Positions 17,401 through 26,232 of a stretch of 64,000 nt of DNA are shown here, in pieces (position 1 is the stretch's first letter; every line of letters begins with the position of its first letter). Origin of the DNA: an uncultured Odoribacter sp. GTDB taxonomy: Bacteria > Bacteroidota > Bacteroidia > Bacteroidales > Marinifilaceae. The notes under the pieces are model-generated. The model was not told the DNA's origin, did not search any database, and saw only the letters and a program-made list of their open reading frames with translations. Location of the stretch: positions 372,001 to 436,000 of the forward strand of contig CALUKE010000001.1 of NCBI GenBank assembly GCA_944321165.1, given 5' to 3'. Position numbers and translations under genes: made by a program.

Positions 17401-19431
17401 TTATTTATTTCCTCTCTTTTTATACTCTTCCAGACCCTGTTTCAGGAACTCAACAAAAGCATCCTTGTCCAGGTTGTGTCCTCTGGCCGGAGCCAAAATA
17501 TGCGGTCTCAAATCATCATCGTTCCCGCCTCGGCTGTCCAAAAGGATGTAATTAGGCTGAGCATTGGAGTCGAATTTCTTGATTTGGAAATCAGCATTCT
17601 TTTTACCCAGCGTTTTCTTTTTCTTACCGTCATACTCAGAAACATACCATTCCTCTTCCGGCAAAGTCGTCTTGTCATCGACATAGAGAGCTACCACCAC
17701 ATAATCATTCTTCAACATCTCCAATACCCGCGGATCTGCCCATACCGTCTGTTCCATTTCCCGGCAATTCACACAACCGTGTCCCGTGAAGTCGATAAAC
17801 AGCGGTTTGTTCTGAGCCTGAGCACATTTCAAGGCCTGTTCATAATCGAAATATCCGTCCAAACCGTGTGCCAGATGCAGGAAGTCCGCATATTTGGGTG
17901 CTTCACAAGCCTCGGAACGCTGAGCAGTCTGCCCGGTTGTAGCCACTCCGCTTACTGAAATCTGTTTTACATTCTCACGAACAATCCGGTTGATATCGAA
18001 ATCGATCGTTTCCTGCGGAGGCAAATATCCGGCCAAGGCCTTCAACGGCGCACCAAACATACCCGGAATCAGGTATACCACAAAAGTGAAAGTCGCAATA
18101 ATAAACATCAAACGGGTCACACCGATATATTTCAGCTCGCTGTCGTGTGCGAATTTGATTTTTCCCATCAGATACAGCCCCTGCAGAGTAAAGATAGCAA
18201 TCCAAATCGCAATATATACTTCCCGGTCCAGCAAGCCCCAATGATAAGTCTGATCGGCAACCATCAAGAACTTGAATCCAAGAGCCACCTCTATGAATCC
18301 CAAAACGACTTTTACGGAATTCAACCAACCACCGGATTTGGGAAGACTGCTCAACTTGGAAGGGAAGAAGGCGAAGAAACCGAAAGGTAATGCCACTGCA
18401 ATAGAGAATCCCAGCATACCGATAATCGGCCGCAATACGGAACCACGGGCAGCCTCTACCAATACCGTTCCTACAATCGGAGCCGTACAGGAGAAAGATA
18501 CCAATACCAGCGTAAAGGCCATAAAGAAGGCTCCGATATATCCCCCCTTGTCAGCCTGGGCATCCGACTTGTTGACAATCCAGGACGGCAATACAATTTC
18601 AAATGCCCCAAAGAAAGAAGCGGCAAAAATCATAAAGATAATGAAGAAGAACAGGTTCGGAATCCAGTTCGTACTCAACCAGTTGATAAAATCAGGACCC
18701 AACAGCATAGAAATAATCAATCCCAATGCCGTATAAATTGCAATGATGGAGAAAGAGAAAAACAAGGCCTTGGCTTTGGCTTTGGCTTTATTTGTATCTC
18801 CGTGCATAAAGAAAGAAACGGTCATCGGAATCATCGGGAATACGCAAGGCATCACCACAGCAGCCAAACCGGCTACAAATGCTCCCCAGAAAAACAACCA
18901 CAAAGAATCATCTTTTGTCGCATTATCCTCCGCTGGAGCAGCAGCTTCCACTGTTGCCGACTGAGATTTCTGCTGATCAGCGATCTGAATACTGAAAGTC
19001 TGATCAAACTGTACACACTGCCCCTCCTGGCAAGTCTGATATGCCAATTCTCCGGTAACAGCAGCCACCGAGGGATCCAGCACTTTTATTTTTTGAGTGA
19101 TTACATACTCTCTTTCAAAAGACCATACATCCACTTTGAATATCTCGTCGAACTCTTTTTTCGGTTCATTCTCGGTGGCATTCTCCAACAACTCGATTCC
19201 TTTGCCAACCTGATCGAAAGAAAGGGTCGTAGCCATCGGACCACCTTCGGGAGTATACATGGAATAAATATGCCACCCGGGCTGTATAGAGGCTTTTAAA
19301 ACAAGCTCATACACATTATCTCCCAGACTCTTCTGAGAAAAAGACCATTGTGTAGGATCTTCCACTTGTGCTGAAACAGAAAAGATGCCCAATACAAAGG
19401 TCAACAAAAAAGCAAGTAATCCTTTTTTCAT
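17401..19431 (-). CDS. dsbD: Thiol:disulfide interchange protein DsbD
   Basis: 676 residues from the ATG at 19431, where a signal peptide starts (MKKGLLAFLLTFVLGIF); the open frame extends further upstream but without one. Domain order: periplasmic N-terminal domain (about 30-160, with the Cys pair in YQTCQEGQCV), eight-helix membrane core (about 185-480) with the redox cysteines in VVMPCVFPMIP and VSFSCTAPIVG, and a C-terminal thioredoxin domain with HGCVNCREM. It carries electrons from cytoplasmic thioredoxin to the periplasm and could recharge the two thioredoxin-fold proteins of the upstream SusCD operon. Confidence 0.95.
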   Translation of the reverse strand: MKKGLLAFLLTFVLGIFSVSAQVEDPTQWSFSQKSLGDNVYELVLKASIQPGWHIYSMYTPEGGPMATTLSFDQVGKGIELLENATENEPKKEFDEIFKVDVWSFEREYVITQKIKVLDPSVAAVTGELAYQTCQEGQCVQFDQTFSIQIADQQKSQSATVEAAAPAEDNATKDDSLWLFFWGAFVAGLAAVVMPCVFPMIPMTVSFFMHGDTNKAKAKAKALFFSFSIIAIYTALGLIISMLLGPDFINWLSTNWIPNLFFFIIFMIFAASFFGAFEIVLPSWIVNKSDAQADKGGYIGAFFMAFTLVLVSFSCTAPIVGTVLVEAARGSVLRPIIGMLGFSIAVALPFGFFAFFPSKLSSLPKSGGWLNSVKVVLGFIEVALGFKFLMVADQTYHWGLLDREVYIAIWIAIFTLQGLYLMGKIKFAHDSELKYIGVTRLMFIIATFTFVVYLIPGMFGAPLKALAGYLPPQETIDFDINRIVRENVKQISVSGVATTGQTAQRSEACEAPKYADFLHLAHGLDGYFDYEQALKCAQAQNKPLFIDFTGHGCVNCREMEQTVWADPRVLEMLKNDYVVVALYVDDKTTLPEEEWYVSEYDGKKKKTLGKKNADFQIKKFDSNAQPNYILLDSRGGNDDDLRPHILAPARGHNLDKDAFVEFLKQGLEEYKKRGNK

Positions 19432-19494
19432 AAATAGTAATGTATTGTTATTAATTGATTTTAATTTACTCGTTATTCGCTGCAAAACTCCATA

Positions 19495-19502
19495 CAAAAA
19501 TA
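19495..19502 (-). promoter_or_regulatory. Possible -7 promoter box for dsbD
   Basis: Minus-strand TATTTTTG matches TAnnTTTG about 64 bp before the chosen dsbD start. It lies within AT-rich DNA, so chance occurrence is possible. Its position also argues that translation starts at 19431 and not further upstream. Confidence 0.4.
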
Positions 19503-19629
19503 TTATTAATTTTTTTTCACACTCACCGGAAAAACAAGTTTAACATATAATTAATGGGTACGCAAACGTTTTTCAAGTTTCTTTAAGAAGCCTCTTAGAG
19601 GCTACGAGAGAAAGAATATCCGAAACCGG

Positions 19630-21174
19630 TCAGTTTTCCAACTCCCGGTTATAACGATTGTAAAAATGATATTCGTAAATGTAATAAGAAGGGACCGCAA
19701 TGATTCTTAAAGAAATATGATACCGGAAAGCCCATTTGAGACGGAGGGAAAGAAATCCCTTCTTCAGATAGGCCGCCACAAAAGGATGCACTTTCAGGAC
19801 AATGTGCTTATTTTTCTTCTCACAGACAAAATACTCCAACTCATCTTCGATCTTGTCGATGACCAAAATTGCAGCCTCCGCTTTTCCCGTACCATGACAC
19901 ACAGGACACAATTCAGTAGTATCTACGGTCATAGCAGGCCGTACCCGTTGACGAGTGATCTGCATCAATCCAAACTTACTCAATGGAAGAATAGTATGTT
20001 TCGCCCGATCGATTTCCATACATTCTTTCATTTTATCGAACAGTTTCTGCCGATTCTCCGCCTTCTGCATATCGATAAAATCGATGACAATGATTCCGCC
20101 CATATCCCGCAACTGCAACTGACGAGCAACCTCTTCGGCTGCCGCAAGATTCACTTCAAGCGCATTTGTCTCCTGATCATCCCCCAATTTGGTTCGATTT
20201 CCACTATTCACGTCAATCACATGAAAAGCTTCGGTATGCTCGATAATTAAGTAAGCCCCATTTTTAAAAGATACAGTCTTTCCCAAAGAAGATTTAATCT
20301 GCTTATCGACACCGAAATGATCCAGAATCGGAATCTCCGGAGATACATATTTAACGATATCCTGCTTTTCGGGAGCAATCGTACTCAAAAAATGCCGAAT
20401 CTCCTTGCTCAGGGTTATATCGTTTACATACACATTTTCAAAGGAAGGATTCAAAATATCCCGCAAAATGGCACTGGTCCGATCAATCTCCCCCAAAATC
20501 AATTTGGGCGGTTCCATTTCCCGAATATGCTTGAAAGCCGTCTCAAACCGTTCCACCAATTCTTTCAGTTCGCTGTCGAAAACATTGACCTTCTTACCCT
20601 CGGCCACCGTTCTGACAATCACCCCGTAATTTTTGGGTTTGATGCTTTCAATCAAACGTTTCAAGCGTTTTCGCTCCTCCGGCGACTTGATCTTCTGGGA
20701 AACAGAAACCTTATCTGCAAAAGGCATCAATACCAAATTTCTACCGGCAATACTCAATTCAGAAGTCAAACGAGGCCCCTTGGTTGAAATCGGTTCCTTA
20801 GCCACCTGCACGGCAACCCACTGTCCCACGGTCAGTATATCGGCAATTTTTCCATTTTTACTGATTTCCGGCTCCAATTTCAATTTAGAAACAGCCATAC
20901 CCTTTTTTGCAATACATTGTTTGATATAGCTATCCAAAGAATGAAACTGCGGACTCAAATCCAGATAATGCAAAAAAGCATCCTTCTCATACCCTACGTT
21001 TACAAAAGCAGCATTCAATCCGGGCATGATTTTTTTCACCTTGCCCAGATAAATATCCCCAACAGCGAATTGCATACTGGTTTTTTCCTTAGTCAACTCC
21101 ACCAGTTTCTTTTCTCGCAATAACGCAATTACAATCTCATCCGCTTTTACATCAATGACTAACTCACTACTCAC
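19630..21174 (-). CDS. rng: Ribonuclease E/G family protein (RNase G type)
   Basis: 514 residues starting with GTG; an in-frame stop four codons upstream excludes an earlier start. S1 domain near the N-terminus (GDIYLGKVKKIMPGLNAAFVNVG), the catalytic DNase I-like domain with metal-binding Asp in HVIDVNSGN and IVIDFIDM, and the zinc-link cysteines CPVCHGTGK. It lacks the long E. coli RNase E C-terminal scaffold, as usual in Bacteroidetes. It processes rRNA and starts mRNA decay. It follows HU and the small mS38-like gene on the same strand. Confidence 0.95.
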   Translation of the reverse strand: MSSELVIDVKADEIVIALLREKKLVELTKEKTSMQFAVGDIYLGKVKKIMPGLNAAFVNVGYEKDAFLHYLDLSPQFHSLDSYIKQCIAKKGMAVSKLKLEPEISKNGKIADILTVGQWVAVQVAKEPISTKGPRLTSELSIAGRNLVLMPFADKVSVSQKIKSPEERKRLKRLIESIKPKNYGVIVRTVAEGKKVNVFDSELKELVERFETAFKHIREMEPPKLILGEIDRTSAILRDILNPSFENVYVNDITLSKEIRHFLSTIAPEKQDIVKYVSPEIPILDHFGVDKQIKSSLGKTVSFKNGAYLIIEHTEAFHVIDVNSGNRTKLGDDQETNALEVNLAAAEEVARQLQLRDMGGIIVIDFIDMQKAENRQKLFDKMKECMEIDRAKHTILPLSKFGLMQITRQRVRPAMTVDTTELCPVCHGTGKAEAAILVIDKIEDELEYFVCEKKNKHIVLKVHPFVAAYLKKGFLSLRLKWAFRYHISLRIIAVPSYYIYEYHFYNRYNRELEN

Positions 21175-21227
21175 AGCTACTTCTTACTTTGTGTCAACTT
21201 TTTTACATCCTCTTTTTATTTAATCAA

Positions 21228-21259
21228 ATAAACCTAAAGACGTACGCCTTTAGGTTTAT
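21228..21259 (-). terminator. Hairpin between the mS38-like gene and rng
   Basis: 12-bp inverted repeat ATAAACCTAAAG / CTTTAGGTTTAT with an 8-nt loop, in the 109-bp gap upstream of rng. A loosely T-rich tract follows on the minus strand. It could end the HU/mS38-like transcript. Confidence 0.5.
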
Positions 21260-21283
21260 ATCTTTACTCACAAACGCCAAGAT

Positions 21284-21373
21284 TTATTTCTTCTTGTGAC
21301 GATTCTTTCTCAGTCTTTTTTTCCGTTTGTGGGTAGCCATCTTATGTCTTTTTCTTTTCTTTCCGCTTGGCAT
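21284..21373 (-). CDS. 29-residue highly basic ribosome-associated protein, AURKAIP1/COX24 (mS38) type
   Basis: A tiny open frame starting MPSGKKRKRHKM and ending NRHKKK; about 60% of residues are Lys, Arg or His. It matches the short Bacteroidetes proteins assigned to the AURKAIP1/COX24 domain, which corresponds to mitochondrial ribosomal protein mS38 and mycobacterial bS22, located at the small-subunit decoding region. The gene is below most gene-finder length limits. It lies 14 bp downstream of the HU gene (stop to start) on the same strand and upstream of rng. The family call is strong by composition and the conserved N-terminus; the role in translation is inferred from family knowledge. 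Confidence 0.85.
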   Translation of the reverse strand: MPSGKKRKRHKMATHKRKKRLRKNRHKKK

Positions 21374-21387
21374 AAAATCCTCCTTTC

Positions 21388-21675
21388 TTATTTTTTAACA
21401 TTACCCTTAACCTCGTTAACAAAACTCTTGGAAGGTTTGAATGAAGGAATAAAATGTTCCGGAATTTTGATAGTTACGTTCTTAGAAATATTCCGAGCAG
21501 TCTTCTCGGCTCTTTTTTTCACAACGAAACTACCGAAACCTCTTAAATACACGTTTTTACCCCCAACAACGGAATTTTTAATTGACTCCATAAAAGCCTC
21601 CACAGTTGCCTGAACAGCTACCTTTTCAATCCCAGTCGTTCTCGAAATTTCGTTAACAATATCCGCTTTTGTCAT
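21388..21675 (-). CDS. HU-family DNA-binding protein
   Basis: 95 residues from the ATG at 21675 (MTKADIVNEIS), the usual HU start; an earlier in-frame ATG would add eight uncharacteristic residues. The dimerisation helices and the DNA-binding arm (IPEHFIPSFKPSKSF) are recognisable, with the RGFGSFVVKKR core motif. HU/IHF proteins bend DNA and compact the nucleoid. It heads a minus-strand group with the mS38-like gene. Confidence 0.95.
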   Translation of the reverse strand: MTKADIVNEISRTTGIEKVAVQATVEAFMESIKNSVVGGKNVYLRGFGSFVVKKRAEKTARNISKNVTIKIPEHFIPSFKPSKSFVNEVKGNVKK

Positions 21676-21732
21676 TTTCTTTAAATATTTAATATTCAAT
21701 AATTTATTTCTTTATGCTCGATTTTCAGACCA

Positions 21733-21740
21733 CAAATATA
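21733..21740 (-). promoter_or_regulatory. -7 promoter box for the HU gene
   Basis: Minus-strand TATATTTG, an exact TAnnTTTG, 58 bp upstream of the HU start. No clear -33 element. The region between HU and ssb (275 bp) has no convincing gene; an AT-rich open frame in it overlaps this promoter and was not accepted. Confidence 0.55.
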
Positions 21741-21950
21741 AGGCTTTTCTGTTAAGAATAAAAAAATCAGGATGATTTTTGTCATTTTTTTCTGATTCTG
21801 ATTTTTTTCCGTAATTTCGCTTGCATAAAAAATCGGCCATAAATACCTTAATTATCCGATTTTTTTCGTAACTTGTGTCAGAATGGGGTTGATCATTCGA
21901 TTGGTGATTCTCACACAATTTACATTATTAATTAAAATTATGACATCACT

Positions 21951-22397
21951 ATGGTAAACAAGGTAATCTTAATCGGAAACGTCGGTGCCGATCCGGAAGT
22001 CCGTTATTTGGACGGAGGAGTTGCCGTTGCCAACCTCCGTCTGGCAACAACGGAAAGATATAAAAACAAAAACGGCGAAAACATCGACCAAACCGAATGG
22101 CACAACGTCGTATTATGGAGAGGACTGGCAGAAATTGTAGAAAAATACGTTAAAAAAGGCATGCGTCTATATATCGAAGGCCGACTCCGTACCCGTTCTT
22201 GGGACGATCAGAATGGCATAAAAAGGTATACAACGGAAATTTATGCCGATAACATGCAAATGCTTTCTTCCAGACAGGACAGCGATCCAACCGGAGGTAA
22301 TTCCCGTTCCTATTCGACAACTGGCTCCGACAATATGTCCACACCGTCGGCAGGACCGATTAGCACACCGGATGACAGCGACGACCTGCCATTCTAA
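21951..22397 (+). CDS. ssb: Single-stranded DNA-binding protein
   Basis: 148 residues. OB fold at residues 1-105 ([43 protein letters not shown]) and a Ser/Gly/Thr-rich tail ending in the acidic DDSDDLPF tip that recruits replication and repair proteins. It is divergent from HU and followed 112 bp later by a gldE-like gene with its own promoter box. Confidence 0.97.
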   Translation: MVNKVILIGNVGADPEVRYLDGGVAVANLRLATTERYKNKNGENIDQTEWHNVVLWRGLAEIVEKYVKKGMRLYIEGRLRTRSWDDQNGIKRYTTEIYADNMQMLSSRQDSDPTGGNSRSYSTTGSDNMSTPSAGPISTPDDSDDLPF

Positions 22398-22449
22398 CAC
22401 AAAAAGCAAAAGGCTATAAACGAAAGTGTTTAAGATACAAATTTTCTAT

Positions 22450-22458
22450 TATCTTTGC
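22450..22458 (+). promoter_or_regulatory. -7 promoter box for the gldE-like gene
   Basis: TATCTTTGC fits TAnnTTTG exactly. It lies in the gap after ssb, with a leader of about 45 nt before the TTG start of the gldE-like gene. A GTTTAA element occupies the -33 position instead of a TTG. Confidence 0.6.
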
Positions 22459-22509
22459 ATTTAGTTTATAGCCTGTAGCTGGCTGATTGTTTAACTAATT
22501 CTTTTTATT

Positions 22510-23805
22510 TTGGAAACAGACGCATATGACGCGGCACAAGGAATATTCCGCGGAACTTTTGACTTCACAGATATTATCTTTCTCATTATTTTATTATTCC
22601 TTTTACTTTGCTCTGCTTTAGCTTCCGCTTCTGAAGTCGCTTATTTTTCATTATCTCCCGGAGACCTGGAAAAATTAAAGGAAAAAGGATATCAAAAAGT
22701 AGCGAATTTACATCAAAAGCCCAATTTGCTGTTATCGACCATTCTGATTACCAACAATTTTGTCAATGTCGGAATCGTCATTATTTCCAGTTATCTGGTA
22801 AATTCCCTATTCGACTTTTCGAGCAGTCCGGTACTGGGCTTTATCATCCAAGTGATCCTGGTAACCTTTTTCATTCTTTTATTCGGAGAAATCATCCCCA
22901 AATTATATGCCAATCGGGCACAGGTAAGAATGGCCATCCTCATGGCCGGTCCTCTGACTTTTCTCAGTTATCTGTTCCGCCCTCTTTCTACGCTGTTGAT
23001 AAAATCAACTTCCCTCATCAGTAAACGCATGGCCAAAAAAGACGGTCTGTCGATGGACCAATTATCGAAAGCCTTAGAATTGACGGAAGATGCTGAAATC
23101 AATGAAGAAAAAGACATTCTGGAAGGGATTGTACGTTTCAGCAATATCGACGCGATCGATATCATCTGTCCACGCATCAACGTCATTGCCTTGGATATTG
23201 AAGACAATTTTGAAACTGTCAAAAATATCGTCATTGAACACGGCTATTCCCGTCTGCCGGTATTTCGGGAAAATCTGGATACCATCGAAGGGATACTGTA
23301 TGTCAAGGATTTATTGGCTCATTTAAAAGAACCGACCCACTTTCAATGGCAAAGCCTGATCCGACCGGCTTATTTTGTTCCGGAGACCAAAAAGATCAAT
23401 GATCTGCTGGAAGAATTCCAGACCAAAAAAGTACACATGGCGATTGTGGTCGACGAATATGGCGGAACTTCCGGTATTGTCACCATGGAAGATATCCTGG
23501 AAGAAATCGTAGGAGAAATCAATGATGAATACGACGAGAAAGAAGATACATATACCCAATTATCCAACAACGTCTATATATTTGAGGCATGTACATTATT
23601 GAACGACTTCATTAAAATTGTCGATGCTGATCCGGACAGTTTCAAATCCATCGAAGGGGAGGCAGATACGCTGGCAGGCCTGATTCTGGAAATCAAAGGC
23701 GAATTGCCCAAAAAGAATGATGTCATCACCTACCTCAACCATACGTTCACCATCCTGGAAGTAGACAACCGACGAATAAAAAAAATCAAGTACGAGAAAC
23801 ACTGA
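22510..23805 (+). CDS. gldE: GldE-like CNNM/CBS-domain membrane protein
   Basis: 431 residues. An N-terminal DUF21/CNNM membrane domain (about 18-180, four hydrophobic stretches) is followed by a tandem CBS pair (about 205-330; RINVIALDIEDN, YSRLPVFRENLD, VVDEYGGTSGIVTMEDIL) and a C-terminal CorC_HlyC domain (residues 350-431). Homologues in gliding Bacteroidetes are called GldE; CNNM proteins are linked to Mg/Co transport. Translation starts at TTG because no ATG precedes the first membrane segment. It is convergent with the phosphatase-like gene. Confidence 0.9.
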   Translation: METDAYDAAQGIFRGTFDFTDIIFLIILLFLLLCSALASASEVAYFSLSPGDLEKLKEKGYQKVANLHQKPNLLLSTILITNNFVNVGIVIISSYLVNSLFDFSSSPVLGFIIQVILVTFFILLFGEIIPKLYANRAQVRMAILMAGPLTFLSYLFRPLSTLLIKSTSLISKRMAKKDGLSMDQLSKALELTEDAEINEEKDILEGIVRFSNIDAIDIICPRINVIALDIEDNFETVKNIVIEHGYSRLPVFRENLDTIEGILYVKDLLAHLKEPTHFQWQSLIRPAYFVPETKKINDLLEEFQTKKVHMAIVVDEYGGTSGIVTMEDILEEIVGEINDEYDEKEDTYTQLSNNVYIFEACTLLNDFIKIVDADPDSFKSIEGEADTLAGLILEIKGELPKKNDVITYLNHTFTILEVDNRRIKKIKYEKH

Positions 23806-23808
23806 TTA

Positions 23809-23845
23809 CCGGTACCTTTTACGGTTCTGCCGTATAAGGTACTGG
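23809..23845. terminator. Convergent imperfect hairpin between gldE-like and phosphatase-like genes
   Basis: A 16-bp stem with two mismatches (CCGGTACCTTTTACGG / CCGTATAAGGTACTGG) and a 5-nt loop spans the 13-bp gap and the last codons of the minus-strand gene. No clean T-run follows on either side; likely a shared 3' end structure. Confidence 0.45.
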
Positions 23846-25381
23846 TATATCCAATATATCGCACAACATCGGCAAGAGTTCTGTCATCGCACACGCCTCT
23901 GGCAATTCCCGCGGAACACCGGCTCCATAGAGAAACAAAGGAATCCGGTTTCGTTTGCTATAGCGGGCATAATTGTCTTCCCGTTCCTTCAGAATAGGCA
24001 CCCAGGTCGGTACCAAAGAATACAAAATGTCCCCACTCCGTTTTTGAGAAAAGGCATTTTGAAACAGAACTTCTTTCCCGGAAGAAGAAGCATTGTGCAT
24101 CAGTGAATAAGCAGTCAAAACATATCCAACCCCCTCAAAATCAATGATAAAATCAGCAATCTTATCCTGCATTTCTTTCAAAGAAATCTTCTTTTGTTCA
24201 ATCAATTGCCGGTTCAGATAAATTTGTTCGGAATCATAATCCAATATCCACTCTCCTTCTCCATACAGCAAATTCAAAAACGACTTCAACAAAGCAACTG
24301 CCTTGAAAATACTGAAATATCCCGATGATAATCTCATTTTCGTCAGTTCCTCCGGCAACAATTCACGAGCTTCCGAAAAAGTCAGGAATACCGTATAATT
24401 GTCTTTTCCTACCCGTACATCCAACAGATTCAGCAAACGTTCGATGTCCTGATCCAATCGCATGACCACGTCCTGAAATTCCCGGGAATATACGGTATAG
24501 TCCCGGTTCATATAATCCAGACAAGAATAATTCAAAGCCAGCAAATCAGCATCGTTATCAGTCCCCAACTGTTCTCTCTTCACCAATTCCATCGCCAGAT
24601 CCGTTACCAGGGTATTCGCATAAGGTGTCGCCTTTAAAATTCGATAGGTATCGAACTTTCGTTTTGCCTGAGCCAGATCGTAATAAAAATTAGTGACCAA
24701 ACCAACTTTGCTCTTCAAACGCAAAGATGTCACATTCTTTTCTTCATCGGCCAAAGACATCCATCCCCGCTGAATAAAAGCATCACTCTCCATCTCTGCA
24801 TTCAAAGCCTGCAACCAGCCTGGCAAAGAATCCGCATAATAACTGGAAGATATCCACTTGCCGGTTTGTTCGCTCAGCCAGAAAACCATGTTGGCACAAC
24901 TTCCGCCACTCAACACAGCCTCTTCACCATTGACAGCAACACTGTATACTTTGGAAAAAACATTGTTCATCTTCATGGCACACCCCAAAGTCAACGCCTC
25001 CAATTTTTCCGGACTCAATCCCCTTACTCCGTCTTCCCCCAATGTCAAACAATTGTCCGAAAGCACGTTGTTCTGTCGCCGTCCCCTCAGACGATCATAC
25101 CAGTCGTGTGCAATCACTCCGTGATTGGAAGGAAGCATTCCCGTATAAATAGTTGCCTGATCTACTCCCGATTGAGAATACAAATAACGGTAATCTGCCG
25201 TTATCCGGCGATCGCAAATCCGTCTCAACCCACCTTCACTCAGATTGCCTTTATAAATCTTTAACCATTCCGGATAAAAATTGTTGACTACGATTCCGAC
25301 GACCAGCCGCGTTTTACTCTCAACGGCCATAACACTTGTCAGCTGTAATAAAAACAGCAATCCCAATACCCCTTTTTTCAT
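23819..25381 (-). CDS. Alkaline-phosphatase-superfamily protein lacking most metal ligands
   Basis: 520 residues with a signal peptide (1-18). It follows the PafA/phosphodiesterase fold (ATIYTG at 76-81, SNHGVIAHDWYD, TGKWISSSYY, MRLDQDIERLLNLLD, SGDILYSLVPTW), so family membership is clear. Active-site positions are altered: the N-terminal metal Asp is Asn (VVNNF, 32-35), the nucleophile Thr is probably S71, the D-Y-x-x-H motif is DYMNR, the usual TADHG is TFSEA (334-338), and the K-x-R / AGH region reads NGEEAVLSGGS. It is probably catalytically inactive or repurposed. It is convergent with the gldE-like gene and has its own promoter. Confidence 0.85.
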   Translation of the reverse strand: MKKGVLGLLFLLQLTSVMAVESKTRLVVGIVVNNFYPEWLKIYKGNLSEGGLRRICDRRITADYRYLYSQSGVDQATIYTGMLPSNHGVIAHDWYDRLRGRRQNNVLSDNCLTLGEDGVRGLSPEKLEALTLGCAMKMNNVFSKVYSVAVNGEEAVLSGGSCANMVFWLSEQTGKWISSSYYADSLPGWLQALNAEMESDAFIQRGWMSLADEEKNVTSLRLKSKVGLVTNFYYDLAQAKRKFDTYRILKATPYANTLVTDLAMELVKREQLGTDNDADLLALNYSCLDYMNRDYTVYSREFQDVVMRLDQDIERLLNLLDVRVGKDNYTVFLTFSEARELLPEELTKMRLSSGYFSIFKAVALLKSFLNLLYGEGEWILDYDSEQIYLNRQLIEQKKISLKEMQDKIADFIIDFEGVGYVLTAYSLMHNASSSGKEVLFQNAFSQKRSGDILYSLVPTWVPILKEREDNYARYSKRNRIPLFLYGAGVPRELPEACAMTELLPMLCDILDIPVPYTAEP

Positions 25382-25407
25382 CTGTTCTCAGTTTTCTTCT
25401 TACGCCT

Positions 25408-25416
25408 GCAAAGGTA
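25408..25416 (-). promoter_or_regulatory. -7 promoter box for the phosphatase-like gene
   Basis: Minus-strand TACCTTTGC, exact TAnnTTTG, 27 bp before the ATG. Confidence 0.55.
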
Positions 25417-25569
25417 TAAAAACAACCTTAAAATAAGGAAGATTAAAATTAATTAACGTCAAAATATAACTGAAAGAATTTTATAAAATTCAACGTTATT
25501 TTTAAAGAAAAACGAACCAATAAATAATAATTTATTATATTTACCCCATCAAACCGAATTTAATATAAG

Positions 25570-26193
25570 ATGACAGAGCAGAGATACCAACTGGCGGAGA
25601 AGTTACGTACTTACATTTCGAAATACGGTATTAATGACTTCAACAGTGATCACCTGAAGAAAGTGGGATTGACGTTGGAAGAATTGAAAGAAAATTTCAC
25701 AGATCGCCGAGACATCGTCACCGCGATCTTGGAACATGAACGAAAATGTTTCGAAGACATTTTCAATGAATACAATTTCGAAGGATGGAATGCGATCGAT
25801 ATCATGCTGATTGTCAGCAATGAAATCAACAATCGCTTTTTCAATGTATCTCCATCTTTCACCATTACATTGGCCAAAGCATTTCCGGACATCTACGAAA
25901 CTCACCTGCAAATGCGCTCCGATTTTATCTTCGAAAAGATCAAAATCAATATTGAAAAAGGCATGCAGCAAGGCATGTATAAAAACGACATTTCCAGTGA
26001 AATGATTGCCCGGATGTATATCGCCAAACTAAACGATATTCACAATCCAGAAATTTATCCACCGGAAGGTTTTACCTTTGCCACAATTTTCAATAATCTG
26101 ATCGACGGTGTCATTAAAAACATCACCAACGAAGATGGAAAGAAATATTACAAACAGCGAAAACAGCTATACAGTATTTTAAACTTTAGATAA
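25570..26193 (+). CDS. TetR/AcrR-like regulator
   Basis: 207 residues, all alpha-helical in appearance. The first about 50 residues have the layout of a TetR helix-turn-helix (AEKLRTYISKYG, then DHLKKVGLTLEELKENFTDRRDIV), though the usual glycine turn is weak; the rest resembles a TetR ligand-binding core (FTITLAKAFPDIYETHLQMRSDFIFEKI). No target can be read from the sequence. It precedes an Lrp-type regulator by 39 bp and may be co-transcribed with it. Confidence 0.65.
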   Translation: MTEQRYQLAEKLRTYISKYGINDFNSDHLKKVGLTLEELKENFTDRRDIVTAILEHERKCFEDIFNEYNFEGWNAIDIMLIVSNEINNRFFNVSPSFTITLAKAFPDIYETHLQMRSDFIFEKIKINIEKGMQQGMYKNDISSEMIARMYIAKLNDIHNPEIYPPEGFTFATIFNNLIDGVIKNITNEDGKKYYKQRKQLYSILNFR

Positions 26194-26232
26194 CTCACTA
26201 ACAATTAATCACAAACGATAAAAACAAATACT

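Noticed and set aside
19590..19605. Short AGCCTCT-T-AGAGGCT hairpin after rng
   Set aside because: 7-bp stem without a T-run; too weak to call a terminator with confidence.
21712..21918. 68-codon minus-strand frame between HU and ssb
   Set aside because: It overlaps the HU promoter, is low in complexity and matches no family; considered noncoding.
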